Assembly (NCBI RefSeq): GCF_042677865.1
Contig: NZ_JBHUDD010000053.1
Span: forward strand, 1 to 64,000
Direction: 5' to 3'
Length of the DNA stretch: 64,000 nucleotides
Source of the DNA: Lutimaribacter salitolerans
Lineage (GTDB): Bacteria; Pseudomonadota; Alphaproteobacteria; Rhodobacterales; Rhodobacteraceae
In this document: one piece after another, positions 32,874 to 41,949 of the stretch
Position numbering within the stretch: the stretch's first letter is position 1
How the letters are laid out: each line of letters begins with the position of its first letter
Notes under the pieces: generated by a model
What the model was told of the DNA's origin: nothing
Seen by the model: only the letters and a program-made list of their open reading frames with translations
Databases searched by the model: none
Program-made: the position numbers and the translations under genes

Positions 32874-34226
32874 TCACACGGCGGCAAACCCCGCATCCAG
32901 CGACGACAGGATCACCTGCACGTCATCCGCCGTCAGCACCAGAGGCGGCGACAGGATGATGTTGGGCCCCGACACACGAACCATCGCGCCCGACTGATAC
33001 GCCACCTCTTGCACGCGGTTGATGATGCCCTTGTCGACGGGCGCCTTGGTATCGCGATCGCTGACCAGCTCCAGCGCGCACATCAGCCCGTGACCGCCGC
33101 GCACATCCCCGATCACATCATGGGTCCGGGCCAAGTTCTGCAACCCGGCAAACAGCTCGGCCCCGCGCGCCGCCGCATTGGCGGGCACGTCCAGTCGTTT
33201 TGTTTCCGCCAGACAGGCCAGCGCCGCTGCCGCCCCCACTGGATGCCCGGAATAGGTATAGCCATGGCCGATGGCCGCGCGACCGGTTTCGTCCTGTTCG
33301 AACACCTGTGCGACCTGTTCCGCGATCATCACGGCCCCGAAAGGGAAATAGCCGTTGGTGATGGCCTTGGCAGTGCAGGAAAAATCAGGCTGCACGCCCC
33401 AGTGGCGGCTGCCGGTCCAGCTTCCGGTGCGGCCAAAGGCGGTGATCACCTCGTCCGCGATCAGCAGGATGCCGTTGCGCGAACAGATGTCGCGCACGCC
33501 GGGCATGAAACTGGGATGCGGCGGGATCACGCCACCGGCGCCCAGCACGGGTTCCATGATGAAGGCCGCGATGGTGCCCGCGCCCTGAAAGGCGATTTCG
33601 TCCTCCAGCGCAGCAAGGCAAAGCTGCGCCAGTCTTTCAGGATCGGATTCGTTGAACGGGTTGCGATAGGTATAGGGGGCAGGGATCTGGAAGCAGCCGG
33701 GCAACAGCGGCTCGTACTGCGTGCGGAAATTGGCGTTTCCGTTGACCGAGGCGCCACCGATATGCGTGCCGTGATAGCCCTTTTTCAGGCTCAGGAACTT
33801 GACCCGCCCGGCCTCGCCCCGGATCTTGTGATACTGGCGGGCAAGCCGCAGCGCGGTTTCCACGCTGTCGCTGCCGCCCGAAGTATAGAACGCCCGCGTC
33901 AGTCCGTCTGGCGCAAAGAAATCGCGCAGCTCTTCGGACAACTCGATCACGCAGTCATTCGTCGTGCCCCGGAAGGTCGAGTAATAGGGCAGCCGGTCAA
34001 GCTGCGCGGTGATCGCGTCCTTGATCGGCTGGCAGGAAAATCCAAGGTTCACGTTCCACAGGCCGCCGACGCCATCCACAACCTCGTGCCCGTCCACATC
34101 GGTGATGCGCACGCCCTGCGCGCCGGTCACGATGGTGGGCGGGTTCTTCAGGCTGTCGGCCGGATGCGCCATCGGGTGCCACATGGAACGCGCGTTGTGT
34201 TCCTTCAGGAAATTGCCGTCCTTCAT
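32874..34226 (-). CDS. Class III PLP-dependent transaminase (omega-aminotransferase group)
   Basis: The 450-residue product is a class III aminotransferase: FYTSGGSDSVETALRLARQY (PLP phosphate site), KKGYHGTHIGGASVNGNANF, ILLIADEVITAFGRTGSW (PLP-binding Asp), and K287 in FSCTAKAITNGYFPFGA. Such enzymes move the amino group from an omega-amino acid or amine to pyruvate. It is coupled by ATGA to the downstream IclR gene and is tail to tail with uspA. It may act on the amine of either flanking operon. Confidence 0.92.
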   Translation of the reverse strand: MKDGNFLKEHNARSMWHPMAHPADSLKNPPTIVTGAQGVRITDVDGHEVVDGVGGLWNVNLGFSCQPIKDAITAQLDRLPYYSTFRGTTNDCVIELSEELRDFFAPDGLTRAFYTSGGSDSVETALRLARQYHKIRGEAGRVKFLSLKKGYHGTHIGGASVNGNANFRTQYEPLLPGCFQIPAPYTYRNPFNESDPERLAQLCLAALEDEIAFQGAGTIAAFIMEPVLGAGGVIPPHPSFMPGVRDICSRNGILLIADEVITAFGRTGSWTGSRHWGVQPDFSCTAKAITNGYFPFGAVMIAEQVAQVFEQDETGRAAIGHGYTYSGHPVGAAAALACLAETKRLDVPANAAARGAELFAGLQNLARTHDVIGDVRGGHGLMCALELVSDRDTKAPVDKGIINRVQEVAYQSGAMVRVSGPNIILSPPLVLTADDVQVILSSLDAGFAAV

Positions 34227-35050
34227 GGGGTCGTCTCCTCATGTTGCGGCAGGGGGGTGTCTGCCGGTGTGTCGGTGAATTTGGGTGTGGGGTAGCCGGG
34301 CGGCGGAAAGCCCCCCAGCGCCCGCGTCAGGCGCAGGGCCGCGGCGTGCACGCGCGCCCGGATGGTCGCGCGCAGGTCGGGTGTCATGCGTGCGACCGGG
34401 GCCGCCACGGCCATTGCGCCAAGCGGCGCCCCGTGCGCGTCAAAGATGGGGGCGGCGTGCGAATGGACATCCTGCTCGAACCCGCTGATGGATTCGGCCA
34501 CGCCATGCACGCGGATGTCGGCCAGAACCGCCCTGATCTGCACCGGGTCGGTGATGGTTTCCGGCGTGCGCGCCTCCAGCGGCGCGGCCAGAACCGCATC
34601 GACCAAGCCCGCTTGGGCATAGGCCAGCACCGCAAGGCCCGAACTGGTGGCATGCAGGGTCAGGTATTGCGCGTCATCCATCGTCACCCGCGTGCCATGC
34701 ACCGGGCTGTAGGCATGGGCCGTGGCCACCAGAAGATCGCCCTGCAGGATCGAGAAATGCGCGGTCTCGCAGGTCTCGACGCTCAGATCGGCCAGCACTC
34801 CGGCGGCCAGATCGCGCATCGGCACCGCCTGTTCGCGCAAGGCCGCCAGCCGCAGATAGACCGCACCAAGCCGGTATTCGCGCCCTGCCGCCACCTGCTC
34901 GACGAATCCGGCGGATTCCAGTTCGGACAGCAAGCGATGGGTGGTGGCCTTGTTCAGCCCCGACAGACGCGCCATGTCGCTCAACCCGATCAGGGGCCGC
35001 GCGCGGCTGAAATAGGTCAGCAATGACAAGGCTTTGGCAACGGTTCCCAT
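34223..35050 (-). CDS. IclR family regulator
   Basis: The 275-residue product has the IclR winged helix (VAKALSLLTYFSRARPLIGL, then SDMARLSGLNKATTHRLLSE) and the ligand-binding IclR domain from about 80 to 250. The ATG at 35050 starts at the conserved TVAKAL region. It is read after the promoter of the divergent TctCBA operon, with a clear palindrome between, and is coupled to the transaminase gene. It probably controls both directions. Confidence 0.9.
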   Translation of the reverse strand: MGTVAKALSLLTYFSRARPLIGLSDMARLSGLNKATTHRLLSELESAGFVEQVAAGREYRLGAVYLRLAALREQAVPMRDLAAGVLADLSVETCETAHFSILQGDLLVATAHAYSPVHGTRVTMDDAQYLTLHATSSGLAVLAYAQAGLVDAVLAAPLEARTPETITDPVQIRAVLADIRVHGVAESISGFEQDVHSHAAPIFDAHGAPLGAMAVAAPVARMTPDLRATIRARVHAAALRLTRALGGFPPPGYPTPKFTDTPADTPLPQHEETTP

Positions 35051-35124
35051 GAGGCGGCAGAAGATCCCGGATGATGAAATTTGCGGCGCGGGCTCAAGCA
35101 CACCGCCCGACCCTTTCAAAATTG

Positions 35125-35185
35125 TTGACAGAAAGTCGCACCGTCTGTCAATGTAAATCAGAACCATCGGTTCAAATAATGAACC
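35125..35185 (+). promoter_or_regulatory. Promoter and IclR-type operator of the TctCBA operon
   Basis: TTGACA (35125-35130) is followed after 17 bases by TCAATG, a weak -10. Downstream, three half-sites alternate in orientation: GAACC (35161-35165), GGTTC(A) (35169-35174) and (T)GAACC (35180-35185). GGTTCAAATAATGAACC is a perfect 6-5-6 palindrome, and GAACCATCGGTTC a 5-3-5 one sharing its middle half-site. Confidence 0.6.
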
Positions 35186-35210
35186 AGCAACGATAAACAG
35201 GGAGAGTACC

Positions 35211-36152
35211 ATGAAACCAACACATCTTCTTGGCGGCACGCTGGCCGTCGCGATGGCCGCGCTGGCCGGGGCCGCGCTGGCCGATTACCCCAAAAAGCCC
35301 GTCAGCTTTGTCGTGCCCTTCCCGCCCGGCGATCTGGAAGACGTGATCACCCGCATGATCGCCGAGGATTTCCAGAACGAATACGGCGTCTCGGCCGCCG
35401 TGGTGAACAAGCCCGGCGGTGGCGGTGGCCCCTTCCCCGGCGCGATCGAGGTGGCGAATGCTCCTGCCGATGGCTACACCATCGGGTCATTCGTGATCGG
35501 CGTGCCGGTGGTGGGTCACAAACTGGGTATCGACGATCTGACGCCTGCGAAATTCGACCCGCTGGGCATCTTTCTGACCTATCCGTTCGTCATCGCCACC
35601 AGCGCCGATGCACCCTATTCCACCATCGACGAGCTGGCCGCCTATGCGCAGGACAACGATATCGCGCTTGGCCATTTTGGCGATCCGCTGACGCCGACGC
35701 AGGTGACAAAGGCACTGGCGGTCAACAAGGGGTTTGAATGGGGCAGCGACGCGGCCTTTGACGCGCTGGATTGCAACACGCTGGCGTCGGGTGATGCCGA
35801 TGTCATCAACACCACCCTGCAACTGGTGCTGCCCTGCCTTGACGACATCAAGGTGCTGGTATCCATCACCGACGAGCGCATCCCGCTGGTGCCCGATGCG
35901 CCCACGACGGGCGAGGTTGACCCGAGCCTGAACATCGCGCTGTGGAACGGGCTGTTCGTGCACAAGGACACGCCGCAGGACGTGCGCGAAAAGATCATCG
36001 CCGTGGCCGAAAAGACCGTGATGAGCGACCGCGCACAGGCCGTTGCCCGCGAAACCGGCGCGCAGGTCTATTGGCAGGGGCCCGAGGACAGCGCCGAGCG
36101 GATCGCCACGGACATCGAAACCGTCGGACGCATCGAATCGCTGCTTGAGTGA
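35211..36152 (+). CDS. tctC: Tripartite tricarboxylate transporter substrate-binding protein TctC
   Basis: The 313-residue periplasmic protein has a signal peptide (cleavage after ALA at about residue 24) and the Bug/TctC fold: YPKKPVSFVVPFPPGDLEDV, VVNKPGGGGGPFPGAIEVAN and APADGYTIGSF. Family members usually bind carboxylates through two water-bridged beta-hairpins. The ATG at 35211 follows AGGGAGA. A long insert around residues 155-200 with two cysteines (CNTLASG, LPCLDD) may form a disulfide. Confidence 0.92.
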   Translation: MKPTHLLGGTLAVAMAALAGAALADYPKKPVSFVVPFPPGDLEDVITRMIAEDFQNEYGVSAAVVNKPGGGGGPFPGAIEVANAPADGYTIGSFVIGVPVVGHKLGIDDLTPAKFDPLGIFLTYPFVIATSADAPYSTIDELAAYAQDNDIALGHFGDPLTPTQVTKALAVNKGFEWGSDAAFDALDCNTLASGDADVINTTLQLVLPCLDDIKVLVSITDERIPLVPDAPTTGEVDPSLNIALWNGLFVHKDTPQDVREKIIAVAEKTVMSDRAQAVARETGAQVYWQGPEDSAERIATDIETVGRIESLLE

Positions 36153-36212
36153 TCCAGACCACCGGGCCAGGCCTTGTGCCCGGCCCTTTGCCACCCCAAA
36201 GGTCGCCCGCAG

Positions 36213-36743
36213 ATGAGCACCCCCGAAGAACGCCGATGGGTCGGACGCCTGCAAGGTCAGGTGATCTTCGCCATCGCCTTTCTGGTCCTGTCCCTGCTGT
36301 TGCTGTCGCAGATCGGCACGCAGACAACCTGGGCCGCACGCACCGCGTTCTTTGCCCAACCCCGGTTCTGGCCCGCCGTGGCCCTGGGCGGCATGGTGCT
36401 GTTCGGCGCGCTGCATTTCTGGCGCCTGCCCCGCCGCCGCATCCGCCGCACCGATGTGACCGAGGCGAAAATCTGGGCGCAACCGCTGGAATACGCGCTG
36501 TGGTTCATGGGCTATGTCATGCTGGTGCCGGTGCTTGGCTATCTGCCGGTCACGATGGCCTTTGTGCCCGCGATGATGTGGCGCATGGGCTATCGCAGGC
36601 CATGGTTCCTGTGGCTTGGCGTGGCGTTCGGCGTAGCGGTCGTGATGGTGTTCAAGACATTCCTTCAGGTCCGTATCCCCGGCGGCATGATCTATGAATA
36701 CCTGCCCGGCGCGTTGCGCGCGTTCTTCATCGTGAATTTCTGA
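36213..36743 (+). CDS. tctB: Tripartite tricarboxylate transporter small membrane protein TctB
   Basis: The 176-residue product has four hydrophobic segments (about 18-36, 55-72, 95-118, 128-148), the layout of TctB. The end reads VFKTFLQVRIPGGMIYEYLP, a typical TctB C-terminal motif with KxxLxxxLPxG-like character. The start is placed at ATG 36213 (MSTPEERRW). It lies between tctC and tctA as in known TTT operons. Confidence 0.85.
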   Translation: MSTPEERRWVGRLQGQVIFAIAFLVLSLLLLSQIGTQTTWAARTAFFAQPRFWPAVALGGMVLFGALHFWRLPRRRIRRTDVTEAKIWAQPLEYALWFMGYVMLVPVLGYLPVTMAFVPAMMWRMGYRRPWFLWLGVAFGVAVVMVFKTFLQVRIPGGMIYEYLPGALRAFFIVNF

Positions 36744-36753
36744 AAGTGCGCTG

Positions 36754-38373
36754 ATGGACCTGATCCTTGCCAGTCTGGAAATCCTTGCCCGCTGGGACGT
36801 TGTTCTGGCGTTGATGGTGGGCTCGGTCGGCGGGGTTCTGATCGGGGCGATCCCGGGCGTGGGGCCGGCGGTGGCCATCGCCATCCTGTTGCCCGCGACG
36901 TTCAGCATGGACCCCATCGTGGGGCTGACCGTGCTTTTGGGCATCTACGGCAGTTCCATGTATGGCGGCGCGATCCCGGCGATCCTGATCAACACGCCCG
37001 GCACGGCGGTCAACGCGCTGACCACCTATGACGGCTTTCCCATGACCAGCAGGGGCGAGGCGCGGCGCGCGCTGTCTCTGGCCTATTCCGCGTCATTCTT
37101 TGGCGGCGTGTTCTCGGTCATCTGCCTGATCCTGTTCGCCCCGGTTCTGGCCCGGATCGCGCCCATGTTCGGATCGCGCGAGATCTTTCTGGCCGCGTTG
37201 CTGGGCATCATCCTTGTGATCGTCGCCCATCGCGGGCAGGCGCTGATCGCGGCGGCGCTGGCGTGTTTCGGCATCTTCCTGAACACCGTGGGGCTGGAGG
37301 CAGTCAAGTATTCCAAACGCTACACCTTCGATCAGTCCTTCCTGTCCTCGGGCATCGACCTGATCGTGGTGGTGCTGGGGCTGTTCGCGCTGAGCCAGGC
37401 GTTCATCCTGCTGCAAGGGGATGACGAGAAAACCCGCATCACCAAACTCAGCGGCAGCCTGTTCCAGGGCCTGCGCGAGTTGTCGCGCCATCCGCGCGTG
37501 GCCGCCGCCTCGGCCAGCTTTGGCACGGTGATGGGCATGATCCCCGGCGTGGGCGAGTTCACCGCGCAATTCCTGTCCTACACCTATGCGCAGAAATCAT
37601 CCAAACGCCCCGAGGATTTCGGCCATGGATCAAGCGAGGGGCTGATCGCCGCCGAGGCATCCAACAACGCCGTGCCCGCCGCCGCGATGGTGCCGCTTCT
37701 GGCGCTGGGTATCCCCGGCGAGGCGCTGACAGCGATGATGCTGTCTGTGTTCTATGTGCATAACGTGGTGCCGGGGCCGCAACTGTTCCAGAATGACATG
37801 CCGTTTGTCGTGGCGCTGTATCTGGCGCTGCTGATCCTGAACGTGCTGGTGATGATATTCCTGCTGTTCGCCACCAACCAGTTGATCAAGGTGGTGAAGA
37901 TCCCCAATCGTTTTCTGGGCGTCTGCATCCTGACCCTGTCGTTCGTCGGCGTCTACTCGCTGCGCAATTCCGCCACCAACTGCATCCTTGCGGCGGTGTT
38001 CGGGTTGCTGGGGTTTGTCCTGAAACGGCTGTCGCTGCCCGCCGTACCGATCATCCTTGGCATGGTTCTGGGCGGGATCATGGAGGTCAAGCTGCGCGCC
38101 GGCATGGCCCGCGTCAAAACCCCGCTCGATTTCATTGAACGCCCGATTTCCATGATCCTGTTCGTGATGATCCTGGGCGTTCTTATCCTGCATTTCCGCC
38201 GCGTCTGGTTGGACCGGCAAGAGTTGAGGCAAGAAAAATGGTTGACCAAACACGCATCGACGACCTTCGGCGCGCACCTGTCGCGGCGCAGAAACTCCTT
38301 GTTGACGGAACGTGGCAAGGTGGTTCGGGCGCGCCGCTCGATGTCCTCTCGCCCATCGACGGATCGCAACTGA
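36754..38373 (+). CDS. tctA: Tripartite tricarboxylate transporter large membrane protein TctA, with run-on C-terminus
   Basis: TctA forms the transport path. Marks include IGAIPGVGPAVAIAILLPAT, YGSSMYGGAIPAILINTPGT, MGMIPGVGEFTAQFLSYTYA and ALGIPGEALTAMMLSVFYVH; about 12 hydrophobic segments. TctA proteins are near 500 residues. Here the frame is 539 residues long: the last 45 or so, from the region of RQEKW on, are basic and unrelated, and are read out of frame from the start of the aldehyde dehydrogenase gene. The normal stop was probably lost by a small frameshift near 38220, natural or a sequencing error. Confidence 0.9.
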   Translation: MDLILASLEILARWDVVLALMVGSVGGVLIGAIPGVGPAVAIAILLPATFSMDPIVGLTVLLGIYGSSMYGGAIPAILINTPGTAVNALTTYDGFPMTSRGEARRALSLAYSASFFGGVFSVICLILFAPVLARIAPMFGSREIFLAALLGIILVIVAHRGQALIAAALACFGIFLNTVGLEAVKYSKRYTFDQSFLSSGIDLIVVVLGLFALSQAFILLQGDDEKTRITKLSGSLFQGLRELSRHPRVAAASASFGTVMGMIPGVGEFTAQFLSYTYAQKSSKRPEDFGHGSSEGLIAAEASNNAVPAAAMVPLLALGIPGEALTAMMLSVFYVHNVVPGPQLFQNDMPFVVALYLALLILNVLVMIFLLFATNQLIKVVKIPNRFLGVCILTLSFVGVYSLRNSATNCILAAVFGLLGFVLKRLSLPAVPIILGMVLGGIMEVKLRAGMARVKTPLDFIERPISMILFVMILGVLILHFRRVWLDRQELRQEKWLTKHASTTFGAHLSRRRNSLLTERGKVVRARRSMSSRPSTDRN

Positions 38374-39722
38374 CCACGATCGAACAGGCCGGGGCCGACG
38401 ATGTGGCGCGCGCCTGTGCCGCCGCGCGCCGCGCCTTTGACGATGGCCGCTGGTCGCGCATGGTCCCTGCCGCGCGCAAGAAGGTGCTGCACGCTATCGC
38501 CGACGCAATCGAGGCGCAGGCGCTGGACCTGACCGTTCTGGGCGTGCGCGACAACGGAACCGAATTCAACATGGCGCTCAAGGCCGAGGCCGGATCGGCG
38601 GCGGGCACCTTCCGCTATTACGCCGAGGCGCTGGACAAGCTGTATGGCGAGATCGCCCCGACCGCGCCCGATGTGTTGGGCCTTGTCCACCGCGAACCCG
38701 TGGGTGTCGTGGGGGCCATCGTGCCGTGGAACTTTCCGCTGATGATCGGCGCGTGGAAACTGGCCCCCGCGCTGGCGGCGGGCAATTCCGTGGTGCTGAA
38801 ACCGGCCGAGACTGCATCGCTGTCGCTGCTGCGGCTGGCGCAGATCAGTCTGGACTGCGGATTGCCCCCCGGCGTTCTGAACGTGGTCACGGGACCGGGG
38901 GCAGTGACCGGCGAGGCGCTGGCGCTGTCGCCGGACGTGGATGTGCTGGTCTTCACCGGCTCGGGGGCTGTGGGTCGGCGGCTGTTGCAATACTCCGCCG
39001 CGTCGAACCTCAAGCGCGTCTATCTGGAGCTGGGGGGGAAATCGCCCAACGTCGTCTTTGCCGATGCGCCCGATCTGGCCAAGGCGGCAAAGGTCAGCAC
39101 GATGGGCATCTTTCGCAACTCCGGGCAGGTCTGCGTGGCCGGATCGCGCCTGCTGGTGGAGCGTTCCATCCATGACGAGTTCGTGCAGATGCTGGCGGAC
39201 GAGGCGCGCAAGCTGCGCGTGGGCGATCCGCTGTCGCTGGACATGCATATCGGCGCCATCAACTCGGACGCGCAATTGCAGGGCAACCTGGGGTTCATCA
39301 ACGACGCACTGGCGCAGGGCAATACCATCGCCCTGGGCGGCAACCGCATCCTGGCCGAAACCGGCGGCTATTACATGGCGCCGACGATCATCACCGATGT
39401 TGCGCAGGGCGACCGCGTGTTCCAGCAAGAGGTGTTCGGCCCGGTGCTGGCCGTCACCGCCTTTGATACCGAGGAACAGGCGGTCGAACTGGCCAATGCC
39501 ACCGATTACGGGCTTGCGGCGGGGGTCTGGACGGGCAACCTTGGCCGGGCGCATCGCATGGTGGCGGGCATCCGCGCCGGTGTGGTGCATGTGAACACCT
39601 ATGGCGGGTCGGACAACACCGTGCCCCTTGGTGGCGTCAGGCAATCGGGCAATGGCCACGACAAATCGCTGCACGCCTTCGACAAGTATTTCGACCTCAA
39701 AACCGCATGGATCCAACTGTGA
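38238..39722 (+). CDS. Aldehyde dehydrogenase, NAD(P)-dependent
   Basis: The 494-residue product is a complete ALDH: EPVGVVGAIVPWNFPLMIGA, FTGSGAVGRRLLQYSA, the glutamate motif LELGGKSPNVVFADA and the catalytic cysteine in FRNSGQVCVAGSRLLVE. It resembles the gamma-aminobutyraldehyde / betaine aldehyde group. Its start (MVDQTRIDDLRRAP) lies inside the tctA frame; the family text begins within 25 residues, so the start is believed. It would oxidise the aldehyde made by the following PLP lyase. Confidence 0.94.
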   Translation: MVDQTRIDDLRRAPVAAQKLLVDGTWQGGSGAPLDVLSPIDGSQLTTIEQAGADDVARACAAARRAFDDGRWSRMVPAARKKVLHAIADAIEAQALDLTVLGVRDNGTEFNMALKAEAGSAAGTFRYYAEALDKLYGEIAPTAPDVLGLVHREPVGVVGAIVPWNFPLMIGAWKLAPALAAGNSVVLKPAETASLSLLRLAQISLDCGLPPGVLNVVTGPGAVTGEALALSPDVDVLVFTGSGAVGRRLLQYSAASNLKRVYLELGGKSPNVVFADAPDLAKAAKVSTMGIFRNSGQVCVAGSRLLVERSIHDEFVQMLADEARKLRVGDPLSLDMHIGAINSDAQLQGNLGFINDALAQGNTIALGGNRILAETGGYYMAPTIITDVAQGDRVFQQEVFGPVLAVTAFDTEEQAVELANATDYGLAAGVWTGNLGRAHRMVAGIRAGVVHVNTYGGSDNTVPLGGVRQSGNGHDKSLHAFDKYFDLKTAWIQL

Positions 39723-41005
39723 CCGAAACATTGCAAGACCGCCGCGCCCGCCTGCTGGGCCCGAACATGTCCACCTTCTATGACGAGCCCGTGCATCTGG
39801 TGCGGGGTCTGGGCGTGCACCTGTGGGATGCCGACGGGCGCGAGTACCTGGATTGCTACAACAACGTACCGCACGTGGGCCATTGCCACCCGGCGGTGGT
39901 GCAGGCAATCTGCGATCAGGCGGGCACGCTGAACACCCACACCCGCTATCTTCACGAGGGGATACTGGACTATGTCGAGGCCCTGACCGCGACCGTTGCG
40001 CCAAAGTTCGACACCGCGCTGATGTGCTGCACCGGGTCCGAGGCGAATGACGTGGCGCTGCGCATGGCGCAGGCGCTGACGGGCAAGACCGGGGTGATCG
40101 CCACCGATCATACCTATCACGGCAACACGACGGCGGTGCATCAACTGTCGCGGTCCAACCCGCCGCCGGGGGGATACTGGGACAACGTAGGTTTCGTGCC
40201 CGCCCCCGACAGCTATCGCCCGCTGGGGGGCGAGGGCGGCATGGCCCATGCCCGCGCCTTTGCCGCCGAGGTGGAAAAACAGATTGCCGTGCTGGAGGAA
40301 AAGGGGGTCGGGTTTTCCACCCTGATGCTGTGCCCGTACTTTGCCAACGAAGGCTTCCCCGACCTGCCCGAGGGCTGGCTCGACCCAACGGTCGAGGTGG
40401 TGCACCGCGCCGGTGGCGTGATCATCGCGGACGAGGTGCAGCCGGGCTTTGGCCGTCTGGGCAGCCATTTCTGGGGCTATGAAAAGATCGGGTTCACCCC
40501 CGACATCATCACCATCGGCAAGCCCATGGCCAATGGCCATCCGGTTGCCGCCGTGATCGCCCCGCGCGAGACGATGTATGAATTCCGCAACAATTTCCGC
40601 TACTTCAACACCTTTGGCGGCAACCCCGTGTCCTGCGCGGCGGCCATGGCAACGCTGAAGGTGGTGCAGGACGACGGGTTGCAGGCCAATGCCGCCGATG
40701 TCGGCGCCTATGCCAAGGCCGGGTTGCGGGACCTGGCCAAACGTCACGACTGCATCGGCGATGTGCGCGGCTCGGGGCTGTTCTTTGGCGCGGAAATGGT
40801 GCTGGACCGCGCGACCAGGGAACCGGCCACCGCCTTTACCAAACGGGTCGCCAACGGGATGCGCCAGCGCGGTGTGCTGCTGAATTTCCTCGGGCGGCAC
40901 GGCAACATCCTGAAGATGCGCCCGCCCATGGTGTTCAGCCGCACCAATGTCGATCAGGTGATCGAGACGCTGGATGCGGTGCTGACGGAAACGCCGCTGC
41001 AATGA
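39719..41005 (+). CDS. Class III PLP enzyme of the ammoniophospholyase (AGXT2L) type
   Basis: Class III fold with K272 (TIGKPMANG, numbered from the ATG at 39707), IIADEVQPGFGRLG and CTGSEANDVALRMAQ. The stretch LNTHTRYLHEGILDYVEALT resembles the LNTNSRFLHD segment of ethanolamine-phosphate and 5-phosphohydroxylysine phospho-lyases, more than that of true transaminases. Those enzymes eliminate phosphate and ammonia from a phosphorylated amino alcohol, leaving an aldehyde. The kinase gene just downstream and the aldehyde dehydrogenase upstream fit this. The GTG at 39719 overlaps the dehydrogenase stop (GTGA); the ATG at 39707 is the alternative. A plain transaminase remains possible. Confidence 0.75.
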   Translation: MTETLQDRRARLLGPNMSTFYDEPVHLVRGLGVHLWDADGREYLDCYNNVPHVGHCHPAVVQAICDQAGTLNTHTRYLHEGILDYVEALTATVAPKFDTALMCCTGSEANDVALRMAQALTGKTGVIATDHTYHGNTTAVHQLSRSNPPPGGYWDNVGFVPAPDSYRPLGGEGGMAHARAFAAEVEKQIAVLEEKGVGFSTLMLCPYFANEGFPDLPEGWLDPTVEVVHRAGGVIIADEVQPGFGRLGSHFWGYEKIGFTPDIITIGKPMANGHPVAAVIAPRETMYEFRNNFRYFNTFGGNPVSCAAAMATLKVVQDDGLQANAADVGAYAKAGLRDLAKRHDCIGDVRGSGLFFGAEMVLDRATREPATAFTKRVANGMRQRGVLLNFLGRHGNILKMRPPMVFSRTNVDQVIETLDAVLTETPLQ

Positions 41006-41949
41006 GCGACGAGCGCGCGCAACAGGCGGCCCGGTTGTGGGGCTTTGATCCGGGCGGCGTCACGCTGGCCGCGCGGCGCGAAAACGTGGTTTACCGCGTC
41101 GAGGCTGACAGCGGCACATATGCCCTGCGCCTGCACCGCCCCGGCTATCGCAGCGCGGCCGAGCTGGAGTCGGAACTGCATTGGATGGCCGCGCTGGAAC
41201 ATGGCGGAATGGCTGTCCCCCGCCCGGTGCCGCTGCCCGATGGGCAGATGACCGTGCTTTTGGGCGATACGCTGGTGGACATGCTGACGTGGCTGCCGGG
41301 GCAACCGCTGGGCGCGCAGGGGGCGATGGACGGTGTCACCGACCGGCCCGCGCTGGCGCACCGGCTGGGCCGCCTGCTGGCGCAGATGCACGACCTGTCC
41401 GATGGCTGGACGCCTCCGCCCGGCTTCACCCGACCTTCATGGGATCGCGCCGGATTGCTGGGCGATGACCCGCTCTGGGGCCGGTTCTGGGAGCATCCCG
41501 ACCTGACCCCGGATCAGCGCGCCCTGTTCGAGGCCGCCCGCGCGCAGGCCAAGGCCCATCTGGCAGGCATAGAAAGCGAGCTTGACCATGGTCTGATCCA
41601 CGCCGACGTGATCACCGAGAACATCATGCGCGACGGCAACGCCCTCTATCTGATCGATTTCGACGATGGCGGCTGGGGCTTCCGCGATTTCGAACTGGCG
41701 ACGTTCCTGATGCGCTTTGTCGATGCACCGGACCATGCCGAGATCCGCGCGGCGCTGCTGGAGGGCTATTCAATACGCCGCCGTATCGACACCAAAACGC
41801 TCGACCTGTTTCTGACCCTGCGCGCGCTGACCTATCCCGGCTGGATCATCCCGCGACGGCACGAACCCTGCGGCGCGGCGCGATCCGCCCGCGCCATCGC
41901 CACCGCCGTGCCGCTGGCCGAAACATATCTGAACGGAGGCCCGAAATGA
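41002..41949 (+). CDS. APH-fold small-molecule kinase (hydroxylysine / homoserine kinase-like)
   Basis: The 315-residue product has the aminoglycoside phosphotransferase / choline kinase fold: an N-lobe with RRENVVYRVEADSGTYALRL (ATP-binding Lys position held by Arg-rich RLHRPG) and the catalytic loop LDHGLIHADVITENIM with D202 and N207, followed by LIDFDDGGWG with metal ligand D219. Family members phosphorylate alcohols such as homoserine, ethanolamine or hydroxylysine. Coupled by ATGA to the ammoniophospholyase-like gene, it probably makes that enzyme's phosphorylated substrate. Confidence 0.82.
   Translation: MSDERAQQAARLWGFDPGGVTLAARRENVVYRVEADSGTYALRLHRPGYRSAAELESELHWMAALEHGGMAVPRPVPLPDGQMTVLLGDTLVDMLTWLPGQPLGAQGAMDGVTDRPALAHRLGRLLAQMHDLSDGWTPPPGFTRPSWDRAGLLGDDPLWGRFWEHPDLTPDQRALFEAARAQAKAHLAGIESELDHGLIHADVITENIMRDGNALYLIDFDDGGWGFRDFELATFLMRFVDAPDHAEIRAALLEGYSIRRRIDTKTLDLFLTLRALTYPGWIIPRRHEPCGAARSARAIATAVPLAETYLNGGPK

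Noticed and set aside
37953..40388. An 811-codon open frame opposite tctA, the aldehyde dehydrogenase and the PLP enzyme
   Set aside because: Its start is low-complexity Arg/Pro text and no family is recognisable; the plus strand has three clear genes.
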